Origin: Bdellovibrionales bacterium
Lineage (GTDB): Bacteria; Bdellovibrionota; Bdellovibrionia; Bdellovibrionales; JAGQZY01
Assembly: GCA_020435205.1 (NCBI GenBank)
Contig: JAGQZY010000016.1
Location: forward strand, 1-41,639
DNA length: 41,639 nt
Direction: 5' to 3'
The notes beneath the pieces are model-generated. The model did not search any database. It was not told where the DNA came from and saw only the letters and a program-made list of their open reading frames with translations. The translations under genes were made by a program, and so were the position numbers. Shown here in pieces: positions 34,629 to 41,639 of this stretch. Each line of letters opens with the position of its first letter. Within the stretch, counting starts at the first letter, position 1.

Positions 34629-34655
34629 CAGCTTAGCAAGGACTTCGCTAAGCTG
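34629..34655. repeat. Perfect 9-base inverted repeat
   Basis: CAGCTTAGC (34629-34637) and GCTAAGCTG (34647-34655) are perfect inverted copies around a nine-base spacer, in the gap between a lipoprotein gene and the L,D-transpeptidase-like gene on the minus strand. A second, smaller pair CTATTC/GAATAG lies at 34676-34693. Neither is followed by a T tract, so they may be a non-canonical terminator or a protein-binding site. Confidence 0.6.
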
Positions 34656-34734
34656 GGAAAAATCTTTAGAGATGGCTATTCGATAGTGAATAGAAACTAG
34701 ACAAGGCTGGCTCGAATCCGAACTTGAAAAGGTA

Positions 34735-35283
34735 TCATTCGTTAATTTTGCTTAAGGAGCCGAGGCGGTTTTCCTCAGTGTAAAATAGGCTCATTTGGCC
34801 GTTTTCGATCTTGTTACCCACAAGTTGGTACTCTTTCGTCTCTGGTTGAATGACGAATTGGTCACTGGCGGAAGCCTCAATGGCAACTCTGCAGGCTCTA
34901 CCGTCAGTCATTTCCACCACTTTCGAGGTGTTATTGACGGCATTCAGCTTAATACTGGATTTTTTGCCAGTGCTGGTTTCGGAAACGGTGGCTTCGATGG
35001 GAGCTTCAATCTGTACGTAAAAAGGAATATTGTCGCTACCCACGCATTTTTTAGCGAGGATCATGCGATCTAGTTCCACTTTCCAGCGGATCTGTTGGGT
35101 CAATCCCTGATACTGATATTCGTCGGACTCCCACAGGCCAAGAAGAGTGTCTTTGTCACTCAGGCTGCTGAGATCTTTGCTGGCAATATTAAAAATATTC
35201 AACTCTTCAGCCACCGGCTGACCGTCACTGCCGCAGCTGGTGAGTAAAAAAGCAATAATAAGAGCAAGGCCAATGGTTTTCAT
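34735..35283 (-). CDS. Lipoprotein of unknown function
   Basis: A 182-residue lipoprotein; the signal ends AFLLTSC and the Cys is followed by GSDGQ. The mature part shows alternating strands (IRWKVELDRMILAKKC, FYVQIEAPIEATV, SSIKLNAVNN, EYQLVGNKIENGQMSLFYTEE) that could form a small beta-barrel or lipocalin-like fold; a Cys pair (KKCVGSD and GRACRV) may be bonded. No family is recognised. Start ATG 35283 is fixed by an excellent GGGAGGAG site; the frame upstream is open for 13 codons but is not coding. It lies between the L,D-transpeptidase-like gene and a serine hydrolase, all on the minus strand, with gaps large enough for separate promoters. Confidence 0.75.
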   Translation of the reverse strand: MKTIGLALIIAFLLTSCGSDGQPVAEELNIFNIASKDLSSLSDKDTLLGLWESDEYQYQGLTQQIRWKVELDRMILAKKCVGSDNIPFYVQIEAPIEATVSETSTGKKSSIKLNAVNNTSKVVEMTDGRACRVAIEASASDQFVIQPETKEYQLVGNKIENGQMSLFYTEENRLGSLSKINE

Positions 35284-35437
35284 ATCTCCTCCCGGTGTTC
35301 TTACTATAGATAGGAAGAGCAAAGCTCGTGCCGCTCAGTTGAGAATGGCGATAGGGAGGATGTATCAAAATGAGACAAAGTCAGAAAGTGACGTTTTTGG
35401 CTAAGCGTTGGCTCCGAACCTAATCAGTATGGACAAG

Positions 35438-36439
35438 CTACTCTTCTTCTGATTTAGGAAACTGCCGTTGGACCTGTTCAAACACTATTTTTGAGGTTTT
35501 TTGGATAGTCTTTTCAAGGGCGGCATACTCCCTTCCTCTGGTCATGATGCAAAGGAGGTAGGGGCGAGGGGGGTAAAAGACGATACCACAATCATGGAGT
35601 TGTTTGGTGTTTCCTAGGGTGCGTTCACCAAACTTATGGGCCACTTCGATATGGGAGGGTACACCTGCGACCAAGCCTCTTTTGTATATGGAGAGAGTCA
35701 TCATTTTGAGAGCGGCTTCGGAGGCTTTGGCATCGATATAGTCTTGGTAGTACAAACTTAAAAAAACCTTAGAGTAGTCCTTGACCGTCAAGTAATCTAA
35801 GCCACCGGGGCCAGAAAACAGGCGAATTTTTAAGTCCTTCATGGCATCATAAACAGAGATCTCAGGATGTTTTGCAATTAACATATCGGTGGCCACATTA
35901 TCCGACATGGTGACCATTCTTCCTAAAAGCTCGTTGGCGGGATACTCTTTACCATCGATCAGTTCATCAGGGGGGGCTATATTTTGTTTTAAACGGGCAC
36001 TGTCAAAAATCTTTTTTGTATAAAGCACTTTCTCGCGGATGATTTCTGGCCTTTGCTTGGCCGCCTTAAAGTAGGCCATAAGAAATGGGATTTTTAGAAG
36101 GCTTGCTGCGGAAAAACCAATCTCGGAGTTGATGCCAAAATATTTTTCACTTTTAAGATCATGGAAATAAATCCCAACTTGTTGCACCGTTTGTTTATCT
36201 CTATAGGTGGATAATTCGTTGCGCAGTTGGATATCCATTTGGGAAACCCACAAGTCATGGTGATCGAGTCCTTGGCTTTTTTGCATGGCCATAAACAAAA
36301 AATCACTTCGACTTTTAATAAGATTTTTATCCCAGTGGAGAAGGGCTTCGCCAAGGTCATAGTAATGTTCAGCCCAGAGACCCGCCAAAAATGCGCTGAC
36401 AACCACAACAAAAGATAGCAAGGCCGATTTCAATGTCAT
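35438..36439 (-). CDS. Membrane-anchored serine hydrolase, class A beta-lactamase fold
   Basis: A 333-residue protein with an N-terminal membrane anchor (about 5-24) and a periplasmic penicillin-interacting domain (about 85-325). Active-site motifs: SxxK at Ser113-Leu-Leu-Lys116 in FSAASLLKIP; SDN at 179-181 in TMSDNVATDML; and the third motif is KFG (269-271) where KTG is usual. The omega-loop glutamate that deacylates class A beta-lactamases (Glu166) has no evident counterpart in the stretch about 200-220. It is therefore more likely a peptidoglycan peptidase or a penicillin-binding protein than a beta-lactamase. The ATG has no ribosome binding site, and a promoter ends six bases before it. 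The neighbouring minus-strand gene downstream encodes a lipoprotein. Confidence 0.78.
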   Translation of the reverse strand: MTLKSALLSFVVVVSAFLAGLWAEHYYDLGEALLHWDKNLIKSRSDFLFMAMQKSQGLDHHDLWVSQMDIQLRNELSTYRDKQTVQQVGIYFHDLKSEKYFGINSEIGFSAASLLKIPFLMAYFKAAKQRPEIIREKVLYTKKIFDSARLKQNIAPPDELIDGKEYPANELLGRMVTMSDNVATDMLIAKHPEISVYDAMKDLKIRLFSGPGGLDYLTVKDYSKVFLSLYYQDYIDAKASEAALKMMTLSIYKRGLVAGVPSHIEVAHKFGERTLGNTKQLHDCGIVFYPPRPYLLCIMTRGREYAALEKTIQKTSKIVFEQVQRQFPKSEEE

Positions 36440-36445
36440 TCTTTA

Positions 36446-36475
36446 ATGATAATTCAAGAAAAAGGCTCAGTCCAA
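36446..36475 (-). promoter_or_regulatory. Candidate promoter of the serine hydrolase gene, leaderless
   Basis: On the minus strand TTGGAC (36470-36475), 18 bases, then TATCAT (36446-36451; five of six to TATAAT). Six bases separate the -10 box from the ATG, so initiation at the usual distance falls on the A of the start codon at 36439. Confidence 0.4.
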
Positions 36476-36497
36476 GTAAGAAATGAGGAAATAGGGA

Positions 36498-37343
36498 TTA
36501 AAAGCTACGGGGAAAAAGGCTAATACGGTCAGGCCAGCCACTGGGTAGCTTTTCTTCAAGAATTTTTTGGGCTTGAGCTGTGGAGTAACGGGCTGACAAG
36601 TGAATTAGGGAGATATGTTCATTCTCAAATTCAGAAAAACGAGCGATAAACTCATCCAAATGAATATGTCCCCATTCCCTGGCTGCGGCCACCGGTTTTT
36701 TTTCATCAAGATAGGTGCACTCCATAAAGAGGAGCTTGCACTTTTTGATGTCAGGATGACTCTCTAAAAACTCGATCTGAGTGTCCCCAGTGAAGGCAAC
36801 AATAGGGGTATGGAAGTGCTCTTCTAAGATAGCCCCTGAGTTCTTAGCTTCAATGAGGTTTTCTCTAGAAAGGCCCTGAAACTCTGGCTTTAAGCGCTTA
36901 TTTTTTTCGTAAATAATATATCCCCGGGAGGCAATGCGATGGACTGTTTGAAAACTCATAATGTCGTACTGGTCATTGAATGGGATTCGCTGGTTCGCCT
37001 CAGCCGGGATGATTTTATAGTTATATTGAAAGCCTTCAATGGCTTGCCACTTTTTTAGAATTTCATCTACCGCTGCCACATGCTCTGAAGGTAACATAAT
37101 TTTTGCTGTCGGTAGGCGATAAAGCGATCGTTGAGAAAGGGTGTAATGAAGACCGCTACCGTGGTCAGCATGCATGTGGCTAAGGCAATAAAAGTGAGCA
37201 TTGAATCCATAGGGAAGGCCTGGACCCAAATCAAACAGGATTTTAGCATTTTCAAAAAGCAAAGAGGTGACGGTCCCAGCGATGGAAAAGCCACGAAAAT
37301 TAAGGTCTTTGTAGCTCCAAGCTAAACCCTTTTCGAGGCTCAT
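36498..37343 (-). CDS. RNase Z-like metallo-beta-lactamase fold hydrolase
   Basis: A 281-residue cytoplasmic MBL-fold enzyme. The dinuclear zinc motif is SHMHADHGSG (His56, His58, Asp60, His61), followed by FQTVHRIASRGYIIYE, FTGDTQ (Asp187), MECTYLDEK with HIHLDEF, and SLIHLSARYS near the end. The 'T-x-H-x-x-x-S-x-GY' region and 'L-x-H-x-S-x-R-Y' ending are those of tRNase Z, which trims tRNA 3' trailers; length is close to the short bacterial form (about 300). The typical long flexible arm is not obvious, so a different substrate remains possible. Its ATG overlaps the stop of the FabMG-like gene by four bases, linking the two. Confidence 0.75.
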   Translation of the reverse strand: MSLEKGLAWSYKDLNFRGFSIAGTVTSLLFENAKILFDLGPGLPYGFNAHFYCLSHMHADHGSGLHYTLSQRSLYRLPTAKIMLPSEHVAAVDEILKKWQAIEGFQYNYKIIPAEANQRIPFNDQYDIMSFQTVHRIASRGYIIYEKNKRLKPEFQGLSRENLIEAKNSGAILEEHFHTPIVAFTGDTQIEFLESHPDIKKCKLLFMECTYLDEKKPVAAAREWGHIHLDEFIARFSEFENEHISLIHLSARYSTAQAQKILEEKLPSGWPDRISLFPRSF

Positions 37344-38635
37344 CCGTTGGCAGCCATCCTCTTGGCGATCACATCATGGTTCAGCCACAGAATGGGTTCA
37401 GTGAGGTTCCAACTTTCATGGAGCATGAGCTGGCCAGTGGCTTTAAAAACCTCTTCACTCAAAGGGAAGGTCATGAGATTTTTGACATCTTTGTGCATTT
37501 GAAACAGATGATCAGAGGAGTCCAGCATAAACTCCATTTGTTCTTTGGAGTTTTGCTGAGGCCACTGATCAAAATGGCTGTGACTTTGAATCAATGGGTT
37601 TTTAACGTAGGCGCTTGTAAAATTCATGATTTCAGCAAAGTTGTGCTCCTCTTTGAGAAGGCTTCGACATTCATCCAAAACTTTTTTGCAGTAAGCGGAG
37701 TCTTCTCCTTCTTTTTGCAAGGCGCCGAGCAGAGGATAAAGGGAGACCTCAACTCCTTGAAAAATACTTGAAGAGTTGGTGAGAATCTCTGGGCAGTTAA
37801 ATACCGTGCAATGAACCCCTTTATCCATCCAAGTTTTACAGTGATCTTCAAGTTCCATCTTGGCCCAGCCCTGAAAATAGGGGGTATAGGTTTGCCACTG
37901 GTATTTGCCATCAATTAAAACCTCGGTACCATGGTATCCATAGGCTACATAAGAAACCTTTTGGCCTTTGGACTCAATGTTTTTTCGGATCATTGTGCTC
38001 AAGTCCACGAGATGATGAAAGGTATGGGCTGTCACTTCACTAAAATTCATTTGGCTAAATTTGCCAATGTCAGAATCAAATAAAGCTTTAGACCCTACAT
38101 GACGATCGCCACGGCCTTTAAAAACCTTGTTCATCACGGGCATAAGGATCTTTGCGCGAGGAACGCCGCCGGCCATGGTATGGACGAATAGCACATTGGC
38201 TCCTTCAGGGATGTATTTCTGAAGTTCTGCCATGTAAGCAGTGACGTTTTTACGAAAACGATGAACGCCATTGACCTGACTCTGCTTAATTTTTTCCCAG
38301 TCTAGGTGGTTGGCATCCCAGTCTGACATTTTAATCCCTTTGAGTTGATCGCAAGGAGTGGTGCCATCCTTAGCCGGCTCCATATCAAAACCAGCCTCAA
38401 GGGGAATGTTAATAAAAGGCAAGGGTTGGCTAGAGGCTTCTTCTTCATTGAGGGCGCGCAAATGGCCATCCGCATCCCGTCGTCCCACAGTTGAACGAAT
38501 GATGGTCATTCCCAACTTTTCGGCTTCATCCACAATTCCATTGGCATAGCCTTTTGAAAACAGCTCACCAAATAATACAAGCACATCACCCTTTTTGTAT
38601 CCCGCCGTCTTTGGGATCTCCCTTAGCGCTTTCAT
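37340..38635 (-). CDS. Enoyl-ACP reductase FabMG-like protein
   Basis: A 431-residue cytoplasmic protein. The N-terminus is Rossmann-like: KKGDVLVLFGELFSKGYANG followed by IVDEAEKLGMTIIRSTVGRRD, as in short-chain dehydrogenases where a glycine-rich turn and a helix hold NAD(P). The later part (INIPLEAGFDMEPAKDG, NVLFVHTMAGGVPRAK, YVAYGYHGTEVLIDG) is unlike FabI and resembles, from memory, the FabMG family described as an alternative enoyl-ACP reductase in fatty acid synthesis. I could not confirm this. Start ATG 38635 has AGGAGG. It is the first gene of an overlapping pair with the RNase Z-like gene. Confidence 0.5.
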   Translation of the reverse strand: MKALREIPKTAGYKKGDVLVLFGELFSKGYANGIVDEAEKLGMTIIRSTVGRRDADGHLRALNEEEASSQPLPFINIPLEAGFDMEPAKDGTTPCDQLKGIKMSDWDANHLDWEKIKQSQVNGVHRFRKNVTAYMAELQKYIPEGANVLFVHTMAGGVPRAKILMPVMNKVFKGRGDRHVGSKALFDSDIGKFSQMNFSEVTAHTFHHLVDLSTMIRKNIESKGQKVSYVAYGYHGTEVLIDGKYQWQTYTPYFQGWAKMELEDHCKTWMDKGVHCTVFNCPEILTNSSSIFQGVEVSLYPLLGALQKEGEDSAYCKKVLDECRSLLKEEHNFAEIMNFTSAYVKNPLIQSHSHFDQWPQQNSKEQMEFMLDSSDHLFQMHKDVKNLMTFPLSEEVFKATGQLMLHESWNLTEPILWLNHDVIAKRMAANG

Positions 38636-38730
38636 AAAGGCCTCCTCTTAGAAGTCTCAGCAATGTATGTCCCTTTACCCATGAGGGTCAATCTGAGCAA
38701 GGTGTCATTTCCTCTGGCATGAGGAGGGGG

Positions 38731-38760
38731 TGGACAAGGGATTTCTTGTGGGGTTACCAT
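38731..38760 (+). promoter_or_regulatory. Candidate promoter of the BtuF-like gene, leaderless
   Basis: TGGACA (38731-38736; five of six), 18 bases, then TACCAT (38755-38760; four of six). The ATG begins five bases after the -10 box, so the transcript would start at or beside the start codon. No Shine-Dalgarno sequence is within reach; the nearest G-rich run (38721-38730) is too far. Confidence 0.4.
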
Positions 38761-38765
38761 AGGTT

Positions 38766-39530
38766 ATGCGTGTAGTCAGTCTTGTGCCTTCGTGGACAGA
38801 AACTTTGATTCATTGGGGGATCCCCATAGTTGGAAGAACCCGTTATTGCATTCACCCTAAAAATCAACTGGAATCCATCGCCGTGGTGGGTGGGACCAAG
38901 GACAATCACTGGAAGAAGATTGAAGAGCTTGAGCCGGATTTGATCGTTGCTGACAAAGAAGAAAATCGACAAGAGATCCTTGAAAAAACAGACGTGCCTT
39001 TGCACGTCACCCATGTTGAAGATTTAAAGAGCATGCCGGTGGAACTGGAGCGATTTCTTGAGATCTTTAAAAATTCTCCGGAAAGTGTTCTCAATCAAAT
39101 CACTGAAGACAAAAAGCGTTGGCAATCGGTGCTTGCCCATAAATACTCTTTCACGCCAGAAACTCTACCGGGAATTATTCACTGGATTCACAAACCAGAG
39201 CAAAAAATTGAAAAAATCCTTTACGTAATCTGGAAAAACCCTTGGATGGCCGTGGGTAAAAATACTTACATAGGATCTGTTCTGTCTCACCTGGGTCTTG
39301 AGTCTTGGCTCTATGATTTTGAGGAAAAGTATCCAGAGATTGATTTAATGGACTACGCCGATGGGAAAACCCTTTTGTTGTTTTCCTCGGAACCTTATCT
39401 TTTTGGAAAAACAGAGGAGATCAGTGAAATTGCTAAATTGAAAGCTCCCTCGGCTATCATTAACGGTGAGAGCTTCAGTTGGTTTGGCGAGCGTAGTCTC
39501 TCATTCTTGGAAAGCACTCAGTCAATTTAA
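38766..39530 (+). CDS. BtuF-like helical-backbone metal-receptor protein without signal peptide
   Basis: A 254-residue protein of the type III periplasmic-binding fold (BtuF/cobalamin and siderophore receptors): VVSLVPSWTETLIHWGI, IVGRTRYCIHP, GGTKDNHWKKIEELEPDLIVADKEEN, the long connecting helix about 90-115, and NPWMAVGKNTYIGSVLSHLGL in the second lobe. The protein starts directly with the first strand (MRVVSLVPS), with no signal peptide and no space for one, since the promoter abuts the ATG. It is thus predicted to be cytoplasmic, unlike BtuF of ABC importers; no permease or ATPase is nearby. It may bind a corrinoid or metal complex inside the cell. It overlaps the convergent barrel gene by four bases. 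Confidence 0.78.
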   Translation: MRVVSLVPSWTETLIHWGIPIVGRTRYCIHPKNQLESIAVVGGTKDNHWKKIEELEPDLIVADKEENRQEILEKTDVPLHVTHVEDLKSMPVELERFLEIFKNSPESVLNQITEDKKRWQSVLAHKYSFTPETLPGIIHWIHKPEQKIEKILYVIWKNPWMAVGKNTYIGSVLSHLGLESWLYDFEEKYPEIDLMDYADGKTLLLFSSEPYLFGKTEEISEIAKLKAPSAIINGESFSWFGERSLSFLESTQSI

Positions 39531-40108
39531 AATAAGTAATCAGCTCCGATGAGAACTGTGTTTAAGTTTTTCCCTACTGAAAATGACCCCGCCCATTGGG
39601 AGTTAAAAAAGTAGCGAGCATTTAAAAATAGAACTAAGTCCGTCGCATTGGCTACCGCACTTCCCGGATTTGGGAAATTGGTGGGTGAAGACCACTTTGC
39701 AGACACTCTATTGTGAGCGACACCAAGGTTGACGGATGTGTCTAGATTTCTGATTTTCAGAACATCAGCGTGGAGAGAAGCATAACCGACAAAAATAGTG
39801 CTGGTGTATTTAAATTCTCCAAAGTTTTCAAAGCCACGGTTAAAAGTCGAATAATAGATTTCGCCATTAAGGCTGACAAAATCACTCACTTGCCGTTCCA
39901 AATGCAAACCCACTCCCGGGCCCCCATCATTAAGATCGCCAAGAGCTGTGCGCACACCAATGAGGCTGTCTTTAGTTTCTAGAACTTGTGGGGCTGTCAT
40001 TTGAAGGGCTGCTGCATCGGCGGCCTCTTTCTTTTTACTCTTTGCATAGGTGGGGGCTGCCACCAGCAAAATGGATATCAGTCCAAGGGCAAAAGATTTG
40101 AGGTTCAT
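39527..40108 (-). CDS. Small outer-membrane beta-barrel protein
   Basis: A 193-residue exported protein with a signal peptide (about 1-22, ending PTYA), a lysine/alanine-rich linker (KSKKKEAADAAA) and eight predicted amphipathic strands ending LIGADYLF with terminal Phe. Strands such as GVGLHLERQVSDFVSLNGEIYYS, TSTIFVGYASLHADVLKI and LVLFLNARYFFN have the alternating pattern of OmpA/OmpX-size barrels. No family is recognised. Start ATG 40108 has AAAAGGAGAGG. It is convergent with the BtuF-like gene (four-base overlap of stops), and its promoter must lie in the 291-base gap shared with the porin-like gene. Confidence 0.75.
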   Translation of the reverse strand: MNLKSFALGLISILLVAAPTYAKSKKKEAADAAALQMTAPQVLETKDSLIGVRTALGDLNDGGPGVGLHLERQVSDFVSLNGEIYYSTFNRGFENFGEFKYTSTIFVGYASLHADVLKIRNLDTSVNLGVAHNRVSAKWSSPTNFPNPGSAVANATDLVLFLNARYFFNSQWAGSFSVGKNLNTVLIGADYLF

Positions 40109-40180
40109 AGGCCTCTCCTTTTAGGGGTTGTCTTGTATTTTTCGATAACAAAGCCGAATGGCTCCTGTCACCTAGAATGG

Positions 40181-40210
40181 TTGATACCCCTAGGCGGTAA
40201 TATCTATAAA
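40181..40210 (+). promoter_or_regulatory. Candidate sigma70-like promoter upstream of the porin-like gene
   Basis: TTGATA (40181-40186), 18 bases, then TATAAA (40205-40210), each five of six to consensus. It would start a transcript at about 40217 with a 183-base leader to the ATG at 40400. CCTAG/CTAGG form a small inverted repeat at 40171-40194 overlapping the -35 box. Other AT-rich -10-like sequences closer to the gene (TATAAA at 40375-40380) may be used instead. Confidence 0.35.
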
Positions 40211-40399
40211 AGGGCGAGAATTTCTTACATGGGTAAAGTGACGAAATGCGCGCTTTTTTAGGCATATTAGACAGTTACCGCCGAGCCGGCTATCGGAATT
40301 TCAAGGGTTTAGGTCCTCTTTGTTAAGGTACGGTTCTTGAAAAACTTACAAGTGAAATTCGAATATTATTAACTTATAAATGTTTTTGTCAGGGGAAAC

Positions 40400-41620
40400 A
40401 TGAGAGTTCATAGGTATTTACATATTGCACTTGCGTGTGCATTTTTTGGAGGCCTTTTTGGCACCAATGATCTTGCATACGCCTATGACTCCGCTCTTCA
40501 GCGTTCTCAGTTTCTCGCTAATGAGCCCTCTTATATAAAAATCATCGAAGCCCAAATGGAAGAGCGTCGCGCATCTTTTATGTGGCGAATGCGTTTTGAA
40601 AGCCTCAACTATAATACCGATAACAATATTAATTCCAACACTATGGGCACTTCTTTTCGCGCACGCATGAAGTATAAACTTTTAGAAAATCTAGATTTCA
40701 AAGGTAGAGTTTGGTTAAACTTTCGCAGCGGACGCACTCAGGCCTTATTTGGTGATCAAACTCCAACATCTGGATTGTATCCGCGAGAGTTAAAGCTTTC
40801 TTGGACACCAATGAGTGATTATTTGACCATCGATGGGGGAGTCATTCCGCAAACTTGGTTAAACATGCCCATTTTTATCACAAGCAGAGGCTTTCCTGGC
40901 CTATCGCAACGCTTTGATTTAAAAAATGATACTTTGGGACTGTCACTCACCACGCAACAACTCATCCCCACATCAACGACTCTATCAACCCGTGTTGCCG
41001 AAAAAGAAGAGGTGCCGACCTTCTTTACAGAGTCAGCGGAGCTTTACTACAATATAAGTTCTGCCAATTGGCTGCGCGCTCGCTTTCATTGGTGGAGCTT
41101 TAAAGATCTTCCCCATGTGGTCGCTTATGAGAGTGCCATTTACGGTAATACATTGGGCAGCGGTGGTAACCAAAACAATGCCACTTTTAAGTATGAATTT
41201 GAGGGGTGGATCACTCAATTGATCTTTGAGCAGAAGCTTTCTAACCGCCTTGCTCTTCAATTGCAGTGGAATATGTTGCAAAATGTGAGAGCACCCAGCG
41301 ATGCTTCTGATGCTCAAAATATTCGTGCCCATGTTGCCTATGACTCAGGTCGATGGATTTATTCGGGTTCCTACGATAACTTTTTTATTGAGTCCGATGC
41401 AGCAGTGAGCTCCTATAACTCATTTAATTTTGGTAACACCAATCGTATTGGATATGCCCTCGAGGCGGCCGCTGAGTCTAAAGACTGGGGTGTGCAATTT
41501 TCTTTAAACTATTCCAATGCGGATCTTCTTAATCAAAATCCTCCTGTCGTAGGAGGTTTGCAGCAAGATAATCTGCAAACTATATGGTTTAAAGTGGAGA
41601 CAGCCTATGACTTTATCTAG
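40400..41620 (+). CDS. Outer-membrane porin-like beta-barrel protein
   Basis: A 406-residue exported protein. Signal peptide about 1-28 (ACAFFGGLFGTNDLAYA). After a short helical segment (SYIKIIEAQMEERRASFMW) the rest is alternating amphipathic strands with long polar loops: MRFESLNYNTDNN, FRARMKYKLLENLDFKGRVWLNF, LTIDGGVIPQTWL, WLRARFHWWSF, GWITQLIFEQKLSNRLALQLQW, and the terminal TIWFKVETAYDFI. About sixteen strands are expected, in the size class of general or substrate porins (compare alginate/OprB-like). The family is not recognised and the final residue is Ile after Phe, slightly off the usual terminal Phe. Start ATG 40400 follows AGGGGAA. The complete gene ends 19 bases before the window edge. 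Confidence 0.78.
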   Translation: MRVHRYLHIALACAFFGGLFGTNDLAYAYDSALQRSQFLANEPSYIKIIEAQMEERRASFMWRMRFESLNYNTDNNINSNTMGTSFRARMKYKLLENLDFKGRVWLNFRSGRTQALFGDQTPTSGLYPRELKLSWTPMSDYLTIDGGVIPQTWLNMPIFITSRGFPGLSQRFDLKNDTLGLSLTTQQLIPTSTTLSTRVAEKEEVPTFFTESAELYYNISSANWLRARFHWWSFKDLPHVVAYESAIYGNTLGSGGNQNNATFKYEFEGWITQLIFEQKLSNRLALQLQWNMLQNVRAPSDASDAQNIRAHVAYDSGRWIYSGSYDNFFIESDAAVSSYNSFNFGNTNRIGYALEAAAESKDWGVQFSLNYSNADLLNQNPPVVGGLQQDNLQTIWFKVETAYDFI

Positions 41621-41639
41621 GATTTTGTTCTCCTCAGCA

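Noticed and set aside
34705-34725. GGCTCGAATCCGAA resembling a tRNA T-arm
   Set aside because: No TTC in the loop, no acceptor, D or anticodon arms nearby.
40035-40265. Minus-strand 76-codon frame and plus-strand 91-codon frame over the 40109-40399 gap
   Set aside because: Both overlap the signal peptide region of the small barrel gene and the promoter candidate, with no ribosome binding site or recognisable domain.

Overview
The window reads as a chromosomal segment of a Gram-negative bacterium of moderate GC. It encodes many outer-membrane beta-barrels, a TolC/RND pair and seven probable lipoproteins, plus the lipoprotein maturation enzyme Lgt. The mix suggests a member of the Bdellovibrionota (Bdellovibrio-like). 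The hints are a FabMG-like enoyl-ACP reductase, tandem POT peptide transporters, an arginase, peptidoglycan-active enzymes and a surface protein with a 'QNC' pseudo-lipobox. This placement is inference from gene style, not from a marker gene. No tRNA, rRNA, CRISPR array, insertion sequence or phage gene was seen. Coding density is high, and convergent genes often end within a few bases of each other or overlap.

Left part (1-12165): a minus-strand pair (truncated glycosyltransferase, membrane-anchored unknown); a plus-strand run of DUF6580-like membrane protein, ferredoxin and polyphosphate kinase; a convergent exopolyphosphatase whose 3' end overlaps ppk by 34 bp; a translationally coupled TolC/RND pair without an adaptor gene; and a minus-strand group of secreted trypsin-like protease, thioredoxin-like 2Fe-2S ferredoxin and arginase.

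Middle part (12497-24512): mostly envelope proteins of unknown role. These include a QNC lipoprotein, a coiled-coil membrane protein paired with a HEAT-repeat protein, a BamC-like small lipoprotein, an SH3-like/beta-barrel fusion divergent from a YdbL-like lipoprotein plus barrel, and a secreted protein with two 28-residue repeats. A tightly coupled operon follows: duplicated-domain lipoprotein, nuclease-fold lipoprotein, beta-barrel. Then come an EamA exporter, an Nfu iron-sulfur carrier and a TetR regulator.

Right part (24509-41620): lgt; the complete 2-oxoglutarate dehydrogenase complex (sucA-sucB-lpd) followed by two POT peptide transporters, which fits peptide-fuelled metabolism. A minus-strand envelope group holds an L,D-transpeptidase homologue that has lost its catalytic Cys and His, a lipoprotein, and a membrane-anchored class-A-beta-lactamase-like hydrolase without an obvious Glu166. 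Next are an RNase Z-like hydrolase coupled to the FabMG-like gene, a cytoplasmic BtuF-like protein, a small barrel and a large porin-like protein.

The most unexpected signal is regulatory. Several genes that lack any Shine-Dalgarno sequence have a sigma70-like promoter whose -10 box ends 5-8 bases before the start codon. This predicts leaderless mRNAs (ppx, the YdbL-like lipoprotein, the BamC-like lipoprotein, the serine hydrolase, the BtuF-like gene), while genes with long leaders or in operons carry normal ribosome binding sites.
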